Source: Xanthostigma xanthostigma (taxonomy: Eukaryota > Arthropoda > Insecta > Raphidioptera > Raphidiidae). Taken from it: a stretch of DNA of 64,000 nucleotides. Under the pieces are notes generated by a model. The model ran no database searches and was not told the DNA's origin. It saw only the letters and a program-made list of their open reading frames with translations. Within the stretch, counting starts at the first letter, position 1, and each line of letters begins with the position of its first letter. The DNA lies in assembly GCA_963575645.1 (NCBI GenBank), contig OY754468.1, positions 24,700,465 through 24,764,464 on the forward strand, given 5' to 3'. Both the position numbers and the translations under genes were made by a program. This document shows positions 36,707 to 50,700 of the stretch, one piece after another.

Positions 36707-36905
36707 GAAAAAAAAAATTTAACGAAACTTATTGAAAAAATAAATAGAATAATAAGTCGTTATAAAAAATATGCCATAATGCCATTATTATATTATAAGC
36801 ACCGTTATAGCATATATCTCTTCTGCGCATGTGCCGATTTTCCCAAAAAACAATAGGGCTCTTCATATTTGCATGCCAAAATTTGGTTTCAATCCGCTCA
36901 TCCGT
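36707..36905. repeat. Second copy of the satellite-element flank
   Basis: It contains AATAGAATAATAAGTCGTTA, a degenerate TGCGCATGTGCCGA palindrome, CAATAGGGCTCTTCATATTT and ATTTGGTTTCAATCCGCTC. It matches 24764-24963 without the 120-bp array. It shows the parent family can exist with little or no tandem amplification. Confidence 0.75.
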
Positions 36906-37041
36906 TTGACGTGTATCGTGTTCACTGACTATTTTCCAAAAATATGTTTTTTGGATTCAGGGGGCCTCAGCACGGAAAGATATTGTAAAATTTTTCACCT
37001 AAACTAGTACCATTCTCCACTTGTGGGTTGGAATGGTAAAA

Positions 37042-37398
37042 TCTATACTTATATATAAAACTGAAGAGTTTGTTTGTTTGTTTGGTTGAACGCACTAATC
37101 TCAGGAACTACTGGTTCGAATTGAAATTTTTTTTGTTGGATAGTCCATTTATCGAGGAAGGCTATAGGCTATATAATATCAAGCTACCACCAATAGGAGC
37201 GGAGCATCAATGAAAAATGTTGCAAAATGTAACTATAAAAATTTGTCCGTCCGACAAAAACTTTTGAACGGTAACTCGGATAATCATGAAATATGGACAC
37301 AACATTCATCTCGATAAACTAATATTAATGTGCGTACCCATGTACCTCCCCCCCCATTCGTTCTTTTGCACCCGGGTGAAATCGGGCGGGACCGCCAG
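37042..37398 (+). mobile_element. Non-autonomous Helitron, copy 1 (357 bp)
   Basis: The 5' end TCTATACTTATATATAAAAC is followed by a GTTTGTTT run, then CGCACTAATCTCAGGAACTA. The 3' end reads CCCGGGTGAAATCGGGCGGG, then ACCGCCAG. The CCCG/CGGG stretch is the usual Helitron 3' hairpin, and CCAG is a one-base change from CTAG. The neighbours are A (left) and T (right), the Helitron target. There is no target duplication and no Rep/helicase coding. Confidence 0.88.
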
Positions 37399-38652
37399 TA
37401 TATCTATCTATATACGATTATAAAAACATGACTTCAATATTAAACTTAAAACGTTCTGTAATTATTTTATGCCAAATTTGAGTATGCCAACATAATATAT
37501 AAAAATTTGTGGAGACTTCTGAATTTATCTTCCTCTAAATTCGGCCCTGTGATAGATTTTAATTGATGAGGTTAGTATTCTTTTTCCTGAAGATTTTGCC
37601 GTGTTTGTTTGCCGGTCGGTAAATTTCAGACACGGATATAGCACGTCTGGAGTTGAATTTAATCACTAATGGGTGCAGAAAGTAGAAACGACTACTTATG
37701 TGTTGATTGAGTCGCCTTAAAAAATTAATAAAAACCACTAAAAAGAGAAATAATTGTTTTTTGCAGCTTACGTCATAATAATAACTAAGACAATATCTCG
37801 GTAGGGTTAATAAGACTTACGAATTCATATTTTCAATTCATACTTTCTCCGACTCTTAAATTAAAACTTTAGAACTGGAGAATTTAAACTGTCGCAACTT
37901 AAAAATCTGTATCCCTATGTTTTCCCAATTTCTAGGTTTATAACGGCTTTCGGGAATATCTGTTACAAGGGCGTTGATATTTTTTTATGAAGGGGGGGTA
38001 ATGTAAAAAATCAATTTTATTAATATCACACAAGAATACTCACAAAGGAAGGTATCAAGCAAAGTATTAATTTCCAAACCAATATTACAAATTTGTGTTC
38101 ATGAAGTATTAAATTATTTTTTTAACTTGTTTTTTTATTTGGTTTCAATTTGCTCACCAAAATTCAAAAATTAATGTAGCCTATGTTACCCGGGCCATAA
38201 TAACTTAATCGATTGACACCTTATTTATCAAAATCAGATGAATAGTTTAGGCGCTAGACGGTGGAACATAATACAAACATACATAGACTGCTAAACTCAT
38301 AAAACCCTTCCCGCAGTCGGGTAAAAAATACCAATCATCAATTCAAAAACTGTAAAGATTTAATACGCGTTTATTTAATATTAACAATTTGAAGATACTG
38401 CTTTTTAGGTTAGGAAGGTAGCATAGTAAAATCATATAAATAACGAAATTGCATCGATCTCATTTATTATTATGCTCTTGTAGTATACCTACTATTTATA
38501 AATAAAATAGACTTATAGGATCTCTAGTGTAAAATTCGTCTTTGATCTTTTTACGATAATTGATTGACTGATTTGTTTATATTATGTATATTCATATCGA
38601 TTATGTAATTTTATGAATGTTATTTACTTATACTTTCTCTCTCTGTTTGCAG
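37399..38652. other. Upstream region of the elongase start exon
   Basis: AT-rich DNA. A retroelement-like tail at about 38190-38330 reads AGTTTAGGCGCTAGACGGTG and ends near CCCGCAGTCGGGTAAAA. The pyrimidine tract just before 38652 is the splice acceptor of the first coding exon, so at least the 3' part of this stretch is intron. Confidence 0.5.
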
Positions 38653-38720
38653 ACTCACAATGGCACACCTAATAACTAGTGTAGTAGACAACTACAGAGA
38701 CATTATGGACAATAAAAGTG
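38653..38720 (+). CDS. ELOVL first coding exon (residues 1-20 plus first base of codon 21)
   Basis: A pyrimidine-rich tract and TTTGCAG acceptor precede 38653, seven bases of 5'-UTR follow, and translation starts at 38660. It encodes MAHLITSVVDNYRDIMDNKS and ends in a split GAT codon before GTGAGT. The acceptor upstream of the ATG shows that at least one non-coding 5' exon exists further upstream. Confidence 0.9.
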
Positions 38721-41700
38721 GTGAGTAGTACTAATTATTGTTTAATATTGTTATTTATTGTTACGCAAGTTGGTTGACAAATATAGGAAGTGCAACACAA
38801 GATGTCGATACGAACATCTCTCATCAGAAATAATCTTAAATCTCGGTTAGACCCGGCGCTGACAGACAATTTTTTATTAGACAACTTGCGACCCGGTTCG
38901 GCAGCGCCCGGATTAGTGAATTGCCTATTTAAGATAACATGTTTAATTGGATACGAAGTAATAGCATTCGGTTGAAATAGCTTTTCAAATAACTAATTAT
39001 TTTTGATCGAATTTTAAAAAACAAAAATTGTTACTCTGGATCATCCTAAGAAGATAGATGTATGCTATCCGAGGACTTTTCTGTAGGCCTTTTTAAGACC
39101 TATAATTCTGTAATACATTAATTTGATATATTCCTTCTGGTTTAGTCAGCGTAAGCCAGTAAACGTCCAAAAAGCGTTTTTTTACGACTTGATTACAAAA
39201 CATTGAAATTTATCTACTATCTTAAAATATACATTTCTTTCGGAAAAAATTCTCTAAATAATGGTGAAAACCGCATCAAAATCCATAGTGTAGTTTAGGT
39301 CAACTAAGCGGATCGCGACTTTGTTTTATTTTATTTAGAGACAGAGATCACGACGGTCAACCTACAAATCCTCAGACCTCAACTATTGGATAGGCCGATT
39401 TAACATTTGAAAGTGAGCGCATGTGCATAAGAACAGTAGACAGACTAAACGTCTATCAAAGCCAGGCCTTAGGACCCTGTTCACTAAGTAGACCAGTAAA
39501 ATGAAGATGATTTGACCCTAAACATTTCCATAAAATCGCAAAAGGGTACAAATTTGAAGGAACATTTATATAAGTATAATACACAATCTGTCAAAATAGC
39601 ACAATCGTGCGATGATTGGAACTTATTAAAAAAACGTTAAAAAAGAGTTAGAAAACTGTGTTTCATCAGTTTTTTGCTTATATCTTGTCAAAATTCAATG
39701 TTGTAACCGTGGTAAAGTTCTTCTAATTTTCGAATTAGTGGAAACTGAGTTCGTCATGTTATACTGTCCAGAGTAATTTTCAAACCCCTATAATCTCTGG
39801 TGGGCATTGCAAGACTTGTTTCTCATCAAGACAACTAGAAAGACAAAAGAATTCAAGCTGAGCTAACAATATGAAATGGAAAATTTAAAGTATTTAAAAT
39901 ATCTCCTTGTAAATTCAGGATTTACAAAACATTAGCTTTAACCTTGTTGCGTTTAGGCGTTATAAATTTCCATAATATCCGGTTTGAAGGCGAGTCACGG
40001 TTTATCCACTTTGTTTATAATTTATAAAGGAAAGATTTGCTTTCAAAAACACATTTTTTTAAATAAAAATAAACCGGCTTACCACTATTAATTATATGCG
40101 CTAGTTATACTTTATATGTTTTTAATTCAGTGGCGGTTGTTAAATATTACTAGCCTCTAAAATCGAGCAAATTTATGTATGTAACTTTTTTTTTAAATAC
40201 GTTATATATAGACATACGGCAGCTTCAATAACTGGGCCTTTCTTTTGTAATAGTATAAACTAAATGCAGAGTTGACCCAATCAATTTTCTCCAGATTAAA
40301 AGTGTTTTGCACCAAAAAATTAACATCTATCAATTGTCAAATAGTGAAAAACTTGTAATCATTTGAGCCGATCAATTCATTTATGTTTTATTAGTATTTC
40401 TGATAAAAATAATTATTATTTTAATCCAATTACTTAGACGAACATGAAAACATCGTTTAGGTCGCATCTTATTTGGTATGGTTTTTTTAAAATTTGGTAC
40501 CTTTAAAAAGTGTAATTTTCAACTTTGGTTGCGCCTATGACTTCTAATTTTTTTAAGGTATTGATTTACCACAAAAAACTGCTTTACGAAAATTTCCAAA
40601 CGAATGTTTTCTGGATGCCTTGCAACAACAGGCTTATGCACTTTCCCCTCCCGAAAAAAAATTAAAGTCGTATGACATGCCTAATACAAAATGTTGCTCC
40701 AAAACCTGCTCTTAATATATCATATATTTTGTAACATTAATAATTGATTTTTTGAAAATTGATTTTCGATCCTTAAAATTCGCTTATCGCAATTCTGACA
40801 CCCTAAAGCGCACCTGTACGTCGAGCCTTTTCAAACGACATGACACCTCGATCGTTGAAATCGGTTCAGTAGTTGAGAAGGAGATAGCCGGACAGAAAAA
40901 ACTGCTTGCCTATTAATATATAGATAAATCTATATAACTTATTTTGTTGGAAAAGATGTGCAGAAACTTTATGCGCGATCTCCACTTTTTAATGTGGGGT
41001 ATACTTGACATTATTTGGTACGTTGCCTATTCAGTGTTACCTACGCCATAATAGAACTATGGACGGGCACCCCAATACGCCACTGCGGCTTAGAATGCGA
41101 TCGATCAACTTTGTATAGTTTTGTTTTGTCCAAACCGGAATTTGGGAAAACCATGTAGCAGATTATACAGTGATTTTAAATCTAGTGGATTATTCCGTGT
41201 TAAAAGAAACTTAAAACATGTAGATATTGATAAAAAAAGTCGTCACTTTTTTTATTAAATGTATATTTATTATTTCCGCGCAATTTTTTTAACTTCTCGC
41301 TATTTAAAATTTTCAAAAAAAAACGAACGTTCTAGGTTTTTTTTAAAGAATAACTACATTGTTGAAACACCCATTGTTACATGTCTATATTAGAAAAATT
41401 TATTTCTCAAACAATGTCACCATCGGGATACAATCGGGTAACAACGGGTGTTTCAACAATGTAGCAACAGAAGCTATTCTTTAAAGTTATTAAATAGTAG
41501 TACGCACTATACCGTATTAAAATTCACAGTTGTAGGTTTTGTTCCAATTTTTGAAAATCAAGTTTTCAACAGATCTGGACGTTTTGAACTGATTGGGGTC
41601 GGACTTGCGGCATTCGAAAGAGTTTGTTGAGACTTACATCTGATTTGATTTTGGAGTCAATCGGTCAACTAGTTCAAAAATTATTCAAAGAATAAAAATT

Positions 41701-44700
41701 AACGAAACATTTATTTACGTTTTTGTCACATAATGCCTATTTGACCGGTTAGTTTAAAAAAATGTTACTTCTGCATCCGTAGATGCGGATGTAGAAATAA
41801 TAAGCATAAAATATTTTCAACAATAAAACTGACTTTTGATTTGAATTTTCGTGAAATTATGTAAAAGAGGTGGTAATTTTTATTAAGAAAGTCATTATTT
41901 TTATTAGGTACTTAATAATCAAATTTTGAAATTGATAAAGTATATTTATTTGAAAAATAATAACATTGCAGCCTCTTCAGGATTAAAGTGATTTTACAGA
42001 GGTTCATAATATATTAATCCCTATTGGCTAAGTAATTCAAGAACTCAAGCACGTGTCAAGTGCATGGCTCGCCTGTGATAATCTTGTCATGACTTGCATC
42101 ACATTCGCTAAAGCTCCGCAATGACTGTTGCGAATGCGGATGCAGATGTCAAAAACGACATGAACGCTCCGCGGTTGCGATTAAAGACGTCTGCAACAGT
42201 CCTACTCTATAATACATTTATATTTTTTTACCTGCTAATACATGACGTTGTGAATATTTTTGATAAATATCTCAGGAACCACTGAACCGATTTGCCTCAA
42301 AATCTAATGAGATCTAAACTAAATGCAGACAGATACAATGCTGTTTAAGCCTATATGTTATTTTGTCTTTAAAATATCAAAGAAAATTTTCACAACGTAC
42401 ACATCATCAGTCAGAAAATGTTCTAAAATGATTCTTAGGATATTAAAACGTGTTTATATAGGTATTAATATCCCGAAAAATCGAACGGAATTTTTTATTT
42501 TACTACCATAGTTAGTAGCGGCGGAAGATAAAAAATGTGTCTTGTGTTATTTCGCGCTTACAATCAAATCCTCAACACGAATTTAAGTTTATTGCCTTCT
42601 GGCGTAAACCAAGCTGTATGGTTATGTATATATTTTAGGAATTTTCTATCTGTTCACGATCAAGGATATCAACTTTGATATAATAATAAAAATTTAATAG
42701 ATATGTTTTGTGATATGACGAACAAAATACTGAAAATAGTTTATTTTAAAAAACGAAGCGATTTGTTTGTTGTTAGAATGTTAGCATTTCCGAATTTAAA
42801 GATTTGGGGGACTCGAGACGACGAGGATTTGGAGGCCTTGAAAGTATAAAATATCACTCGGTGTGGTTTTTCCATTAGTTTTTATTAAAGAAAATGTTAA
42901 ACTTGTCGGATATTATATATGCTTGTACGTATGGCGTTCATTATTTTATAATTTGCCTTATTAGGATTATTCTATGACGAATGATCTTAGATTACGTGGG
43001 TTTGTCCGGGCGACTCGACATAAAATACAATACAGGGATACTAAAAGTGTGAAATAATAAATTGAAATGACTTCGGAAGAGGATGAAATAGATTTCTTCT
43101 TCGTTTTACAATCACATTTCTGTCTACATTCGATTTGATCAGTGGTTCCCAAACTTTTTTTGAACCGGGGACCACAATGAAATTTTATTCAAAACATTCA
43201 ACATGTTCATTCAATTTATTCAATGTGATTTTTGAGCTTGAATTTCCTTCACAAGCTGTGTAATCTTGGAGCCAATATTATTGCGCTAAGCTACACGCAT
43301 ATAATCCACTTACTTTCAATCGATTCCGGGACTGTGCTCCAAAAAACGAATAAATAAACGTTTGAGACCTCTTTAAAATTAATAAATTGTTCAAGTGTCT
43401 TGCGAATCATATCTTAGTTCCCGCAAATCACCGGCTGGAAACCACTGGATTAAATAGATTGTAGATTATAACTCGGCGCAGTAGGCAGCTGCGGTCAATG
43501 GTCATTAGCGTCTGCCATTCAATTAGAAGTCGGCGGAAATTAACCACTATGACTATATTTTTAATTAAATGTTGGTAAAACTGAGATTGCAAACCGTGTA
43601 GGTAAAAACTCTTTTATCCCTTTTGGAAGTTTCCAAACAGAAGACTATAAGTTTGTTTCAAGTAGCCAGCAAACGGTAACGAAACCGTCACCCGCATGCG
43701 CAGTAGTTAAAACGAAACTGTTGTATCGGTTTTGAAACGCGTTTTAACTATCTGCACATGACGTTCGAAACCGTTTGCTGGCTGCTTGGAACGAACCATT
43801 ATGAGTTCAAGCGTCGGATACGTCATAAGATAACCCAACCGGACCTTTTTTCGCCGATTCGTCTAATAAAGACAAACAAAATTCAGTGTTTGCTTGACAA
43901 ATTCATGGCAACTTCCGGTCCTGTTTTTCATGAGTACCTAACGTGACGTGATATAACAGCTCGAAATTGTACATGCCCTTTTCCTATAAAAGTTGTCCGT
44001 TTCCGATCTGTCTGCCGGAAGTCGAATTTTTTGAATTCCATTTTTGGTGCCCGCATTGAATATTACAGTTCACTAAAGGGCGTATTCACGATATTTTACG
44101 CATGTTTCTGGACGTTTTTAAAAAGATTGGACATATTTTCAAGTAAATATTTCGTTTCCACGATTTTTCTTCATATTTTTTCGACAAAATTTATTGTTCA
44201 CTATGATCCGATTTTTTTCTTGGGTGCTTATTCTTGGTTGTTAAAATTTTCATCATGTTAAAAATAGAACAAGTAAATATTGAACATACATTTTGTCAAA
44301 TAAAACATTGTTTCAATTCAATCACGTGCGAAATTGCATAATAATAAATAATAATACTGTGTAAATAAAAAGTTACGAGATAATTTTTTCAATCAGGTAA
44401 AATTAATCAAACAAAGGCGCCACACCCTGCGTTACCCTTACGGCCGTAGGGCAAAACGGTTTCACATTTTACTGAGGTCAGGAATATTATAACAGACCTA
44501 AAACATAAGACGATAAATAAGTAGGTAATATTGTTCAAAAAAAATATTATCTTACATTTTTCCTAAAGCTGTACGATAGCGTTATAAGTATAATATTCTT
44601 AAAATCTGCTAATAATATTAGTAAGTTTTTTTATTTTCACTGACAATAATCCGTAAGATTATTTTTCCTAGGATTAATATAATATTCCTGCATATTTATT

Positions 44701-47700
44701 ACTACACCGACGATGGTTGATGGTGTAAACCAGAGGTTCCCAAACTTTTTTGTCTCGTAGACCACTTGCCATGTTTTTCAGTTTTGGGTAGACCCCGTTA
44801 AACGAATCAAATTAAAATTTACTTTCTGTATAACATAAAATAACTAAGCAAAAAATAAATGCTTTTAGTATGAGGGATGAACCTGATGCTTAAATAATAA
44901 ATTTTCAACATTGGGCATCAATTTAGTTAGATTTAATCTTAAATCTCTTTGGTTAACGATGTCCAGTTTGTTTCTTTTTTTGTTAGGAGATTGACTATCG
45001 TTGACCCCCATTTTCATTTCATCGACCCCCAATTGTTTTTCCCCGCTGACATAGACCCCTTGCAAGTTGTCGTCGACCCCTGGGGGTCGATATAGACCAC
45101 TTTGGGAATCACTGGTGTAAACAAAGGCCAAAAAATTTTATATGGAAAAAAATATTCCTGCGACATATACATTTTTCAAAATGAAATATCTGCCGTCAAT
45201 TATTATGGCTTCAATGAATCAGGTATAAATATATGCATTCCATATTAATTGACATATTTTGTCACTACTGGACTCTCGTTGACCGTGAGATGGTAATTTA
45301 TTTAATTTGTTTTTACATTAATAATTTAATTGAAAGAAATAACGGAATAATTCTTCAAACGTCGTGAATATTGTTTACATTATATAAATTGCATATACAT
45401 CGTGTCCACGTGAAAACTTTCCACGCAATACACATTTCGTTTTTTTTTGCCTTTGGAGTTTGAAATTGGAATATGCATGGACGCTCAACACCTGAGATTC
45501 GTCGTCGTCTATTAGAAACTTTGAAGGGTTGAGTAATCGAGAAAGCAACACAACCTGGCTTATGTGTAGAAACGTTCCGCCGTTCCAAACTGCACCCTTA
45601 CAACACGTTTGTTGTTTGAAGTATATTTTTAACTTTCCCTATATTGAAAATTTACACAAAAAAGAAAGTTATTACATTTTCGAAACTCTAGTTTTCATCA
45701 GATATCGACGTTTCTAGGAAGCTATTCTGACTATTTTTGGATGGACGTCCGATTTTTTTTGTCGTTCCATTGTGGTCTGTAGACCTTTGCTATTGGTTGA
45801 TCGAACTGTATCGGCATTGTTTTTAGAATATTAATTTTTTGTTTCAGAGTTGTAATTCTTTTGAGATATGGTTTTTGTTTTATTTGTTTTTTTTTTTATC
45901 AATTTGGTATGTAGTTCTTGATCTGCTTTCCGGCTCGCCGGTTTGCCCGGGTGGTCGCCCTGTACGTGTTACTATCAAACGAAAAAGGACTATACTACCC
46001 GCGTGGATAGTGGTTAAAATTTACAGGCGGAGAGTCTCGAACTTCCAGTCCGAGCTATTTTTTGTGATCAATTTGTTATTCGTCCTTTATGCTGGGCTGT
46101 AGCATTCTACCAGACTGGGAATAATATAGGGGATGCACAAAAGATCTTCTAGGTCGCAGTGTTTGTGAGATATCAAATGTCTTATCACCCCAAATAAATC
46201 TAATCTAATCTAATGCTGGGTTGCAGAAAGGGTTGTCAAAAAATTTGATTTGACAATGGCCTTAAATTTATTGTGATCATATAATTACAGTTCAGGAACA
46301 GTCTAATGTCATATGCAAACTTCCTGTCATCTAGAACATTAGATTGTACTCACACAAAAACAAATGATTGTTCTACATAGAAAAAGGCTACTTTTCAAGT
46401 TAAATTTTGATCAAAATACGTAGAATAACGTTGTTTCGCAGTGCCAACTGCTAAAAACGATGCCAAATGCATGTATATACACAGTATAAATATCGTTTCA
46501 ATCGATCAATTATTTTTCGAGCAGGATCGATTTACAACTCTGCTATGCTCTTTATATGGAGAAATAGTAAATACGTATGTTCAAAATCTAAAGTCATTGT
46601 CAAATCAGATTTTTTGACAATTCTTTCTGCAACCCAGCACTTGTTTAGATGGTCAATTCCTTTTTTAATTAATTATATTTATTACAATGAATTTTGTTAC
46701 GGGTCGTTGAGTAGAATTGAGATATTCGTCGGACTCCTGATGAGTGCAGTATAATACCCCCTATTCTTAGGCTAGGTTTATATGAGAGGCGTTCAACGCG
46801 CGTTAGGCTAACGCGCGTTGAACGCCTCTCATATAAACCTAGCCTTAAGCTTAAGCCATATCCGCAACCTAGCGCCGCGGAGCTAGCTAGCCGGATGTTA
46901 CGTCACATAATAGTGTACATATTATACTCTTTTAGTGCTACTCGAACTGTTAACGGAGAAGAAACAGATTTTTTAACTAAAATCTCGAGTGCACTGTTTG
47001 GATGACGCGTTTAGTCAAAGCGTTGCACATGAGCAGATAATTATTGTTTCGTTAATTTCAGCAAATTTTTTTTGTTAAAATAACAAAACTTATTTAATTA
47101 ATGTGTTGTGCATCGATATTTGAATTGTATTATTTATATGATCTACTTTTAATTTGATGACAGAGCGACTTTGTTTTTACAAAAGTGTTGACATTTTTGA
47201 TGCAATAATGTCTGTAGATTCAGGGGTGTAGTATGAAATTGTATAGAATATGCAAAAGCCTGCAAAAAATACATGCCACCTTTCAGTGTTATTCTATTGA
47301 AAGTATTATTTACAATTATATTATTGACCATACTGTTTTACACGTCAATCCTTGTCGAGCCACCTAGAGATTTTGCGTGATATTTCAACGGTTTGTTGTG
47401 ACAAAAAAAGACGTGATATCACCGGGATAGTCTGTCATACCTGTAATATTCTAAATGTTTATACATATAACGGACATTGGAGAGTATTCAACACACCGTA
47501 GTGCGCAGTTTTCAATTCGTTATAACTTTTAGGTACTTAGTCTCGTCTTAAAATATTCCGTTTTAAAATTTACAACAGTTTTCCTGCACAACTAAAAACT
47601 GTTGCTCTCTAAAGTAGAACTAAAGCCTTTACTGATTAAAGTTTGTTTATATACAATTAATGAGTTTTATTTATAAAACTAATTAATTGCTTTTTTAATT

Positions 47701-50700
47701 AAATTAATACTTCTATACTAACGAATCCTGTTCATAGCTGTATTGAAAAATAAAATTAAACCTCCTTCAAAGAAGGCCACTAAAAAGCATGAAATAATAA
47801 AGTTTTGAGGTCGGCGCCAATTTAATGAAGTACGTAGGCACATAAACATTTTTAATAATGAATATTTCATGTTTTTTAGTGCTCTTTTTTGAAGGAAGTT
47901 AATTATTTTTTCAAATTTTTGTAAGGAAACGGGTAAACCGTGGAAAATACCCAGCCAGTGACGTAACTATAACGTTTGAGGCCCGTGGCAAATTCATCGG
48001 GTGGGGCCCTCCTTCAATGTTTAAGAAACTCAACCAACGTTATACATTTTTTTTGTTTAATTTTAGTATGTACTTTATGAGGTAACTTAAATTAATTGAA
48101 TACAAAACTAGTAAGTTTTGCTTTATGTTGGGGCCAGCGTTACCAGTTTTTTTTTGCCAAGTCGGGATTTTGGAACTCTTTGAGTGAAAACAGCGGGATT
48201 CTTTCGTCGAAAGCGGGACATAGTAAAAAAACGTATATAATCAGAAGTTTTCAAATACCTATTTATCTTTTTATTTGAATTAAAATTACGTTTACGTGAC
48301 AATAGATAGCAAAAATAGCCATAGAAAATGTATTTTAATAAAAATATAATATTTTAAATCAGATTTACCCTATCGTTAAATAGCCGAGTCTTATTCGTCT
48401 TCAGAATAAAAAAAAAAAAAAAAAACAGATATCAAAATCAAAAAAGTTTTATTCATTAGACAATTAGACAAATATGGCGTTTCAAACAATAGCTGTGGAC
48501 TGTGGAGTGAGTGTTACAAATTGCAACTTACAATAAGAGAATAATTATTTATAAGAATTACTTATTCATGATATTTCTGTGAAGATTTAACTTCTTTTAA
48601 AGTTATCCCCGAGTTATCCCCGAAAAGCGGGACTGAGCCTGTCCCGCGTGGGACATTTAATTTTGTTTTAAAAATCGGGACGTCCCGCCAAAATCGGGAC
48701 GTCTGGCAACGCTGGTTGGGGCCCTCCTATGCTCATGGACTTATCGGACCGGGTTCCCTGGCATTTTGCCCGGCCTGCCACCCAATTGTTACGTCACTGT
48801 GTCCAGCACACAGGGCTCGGCGAGAGACATTATGAATAGTTCATATGACGGTTTGTTATACAAATCCCATTTATCAATAAATCGATAATGACCGCGACGG
48901 CAGCGGTTGGCCATCGCACCCGACGACATTGGCAACGCGCGTTACTCGTTAGTTAACTATCTAGTTCAGTCTACATAACTTCACGTAGGTTGTAGTACGC
49001 CGGACCAATGTCAATGACGGAGCGTAAACGCATTGCACGCGCGCCCTTTCACGTTCTTATTGTACCGGAAAACAACTAACTAAACGAGCATCGCGCGCAG
49101 ATCCGTACTGGGGACGTTGCAGACGTCCGCAACAGTTGTGCAAACGTTATGCAAGTTATGACAAGATTATTAAAGGCGGACCCGGCAAGTTCCTTAACTA
49201 TACTTGGTCAATAAGGACTATATTATGAACCTTTGCGAAATCGCCTTAAGGACGTAGTCTGGTATTCGGGTTTTGAAAAAACGAATTTATTTTTTTTACA
49301 TTTTTAGTACCTAAGTATAATATATTGAGAAAATACTGTAAAAATTTTAGACCGAAATATTAAATATTTACAAAGCTATAGCATATAGTCGAGAGCAGCA
49401 ACGGTCTTACGGTAAGACTCTTACCTGCTCTTACCTCTCAATTGTTATCACGTTACCCTTATACTCTCGCAGAGTAGAGCAAACAAATTAGCAGAAAACG
49501 GTGCCTTTTAAGAAACGGAAGGTTTACTGTATACCAGGCATAGCTGATTAGTGTAAATATTCATTTTTATTTTTTTGTAAGAAATCTGAAATTAAAACTT
49601 TAAACGCGTTTTTCTCAAAACTACGTTTTTCTAAGCGGCGCGGGTGATTGAAACAATTGTATACAACCGATTGCTTTCAAGTTTCAGTTTTGCACAGGGT
49701 ATTCTACACAACAATAGCTCCGTCCGGTACTAGAATTACTTAATTATAAAAATTATTTCTATTTTTTTAACCGATTTTCAACGAAAAAATCACGATTTTC
49801 TCGTTGTTTTTTTTTTCTAAAACCCGCCATTTTGTTATTTATCAATAAAAATGTTTATTTCTAGTACGGGATAGAGCCACAAGCCTACGAAACAATAACC
49901 AATTTAATTTTTATAATTCAGTTGACTCCAAGTGTCGTTATCACCCGCGCAGCCGCGCTACCCACCTACCTCCATTTAAAGTTGTCTACTTTAGGTTAAA
50001 AAAATAATTATAAAATGGCGTAAAATTAAGCAAAAAAAAATTTATTTTCTTAGTTTACGATGTTAGTAAAAACATGTAACAAAATTGAAAACATCGTACA
50101 TTATTTTGATATTAAAAAAAAATTCTGAAATAACGGTTGAAAACGAGCCTGAACATAGGACTACGTCCTTAATCCTGAAAAGACTGCAGTGTTATTAATC
50201 TTCGAATATACGTTACCAATTCTAAAATTTGATTATTAACTAATGAAAATAATGACTTTCTTAATAAAAATAATAATAAATTACAATCTCTCTTAAATTT
50301 ATTATTTTCCAACCATTCTTCCACATTCGCATCTGCAGATGCTAACGTCAAAAAATCCACATCTGCAATAAATGTCCGTAACACACCTAATCCGTACCTG
50401 CACCGTATTTTACTTTCCAGTTAGCGGTTTGAGTACACCCAAGGTAAACAATAGGGTCGTCCCACATGTCAAAATTTGACAATTTATTTTGAACAGTGCA
50501 TAATTGTTTCTCGTACATAAATAATGTACCTAAAGCAATATTTTTGTTCTTATATCCTTCCTCTGAATTGCAAACAAAACTTAGTAAAATATATATGTTA
50601 CGGTTAATACAAGAAAGTAGTTAATTCGCGAATTAACCGGCTAATACCCGAATTAACCAATCCTTGACGTTTGTTAATTCGGGTATTAGCCGGTTAATTC

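Noticed and set aside
44865-45131. 88-codon - strand frame
   Set aside because: It lies entirely on a non-autonomous hAT element and runs across its terminal repeat.
48880-49150. CpG island promoter of the elongase
   Set aside because: It lies inside intron 1, downstream of the start exon, contains no initiator or TATA that I can support, and resembles diverged repeat sequence.
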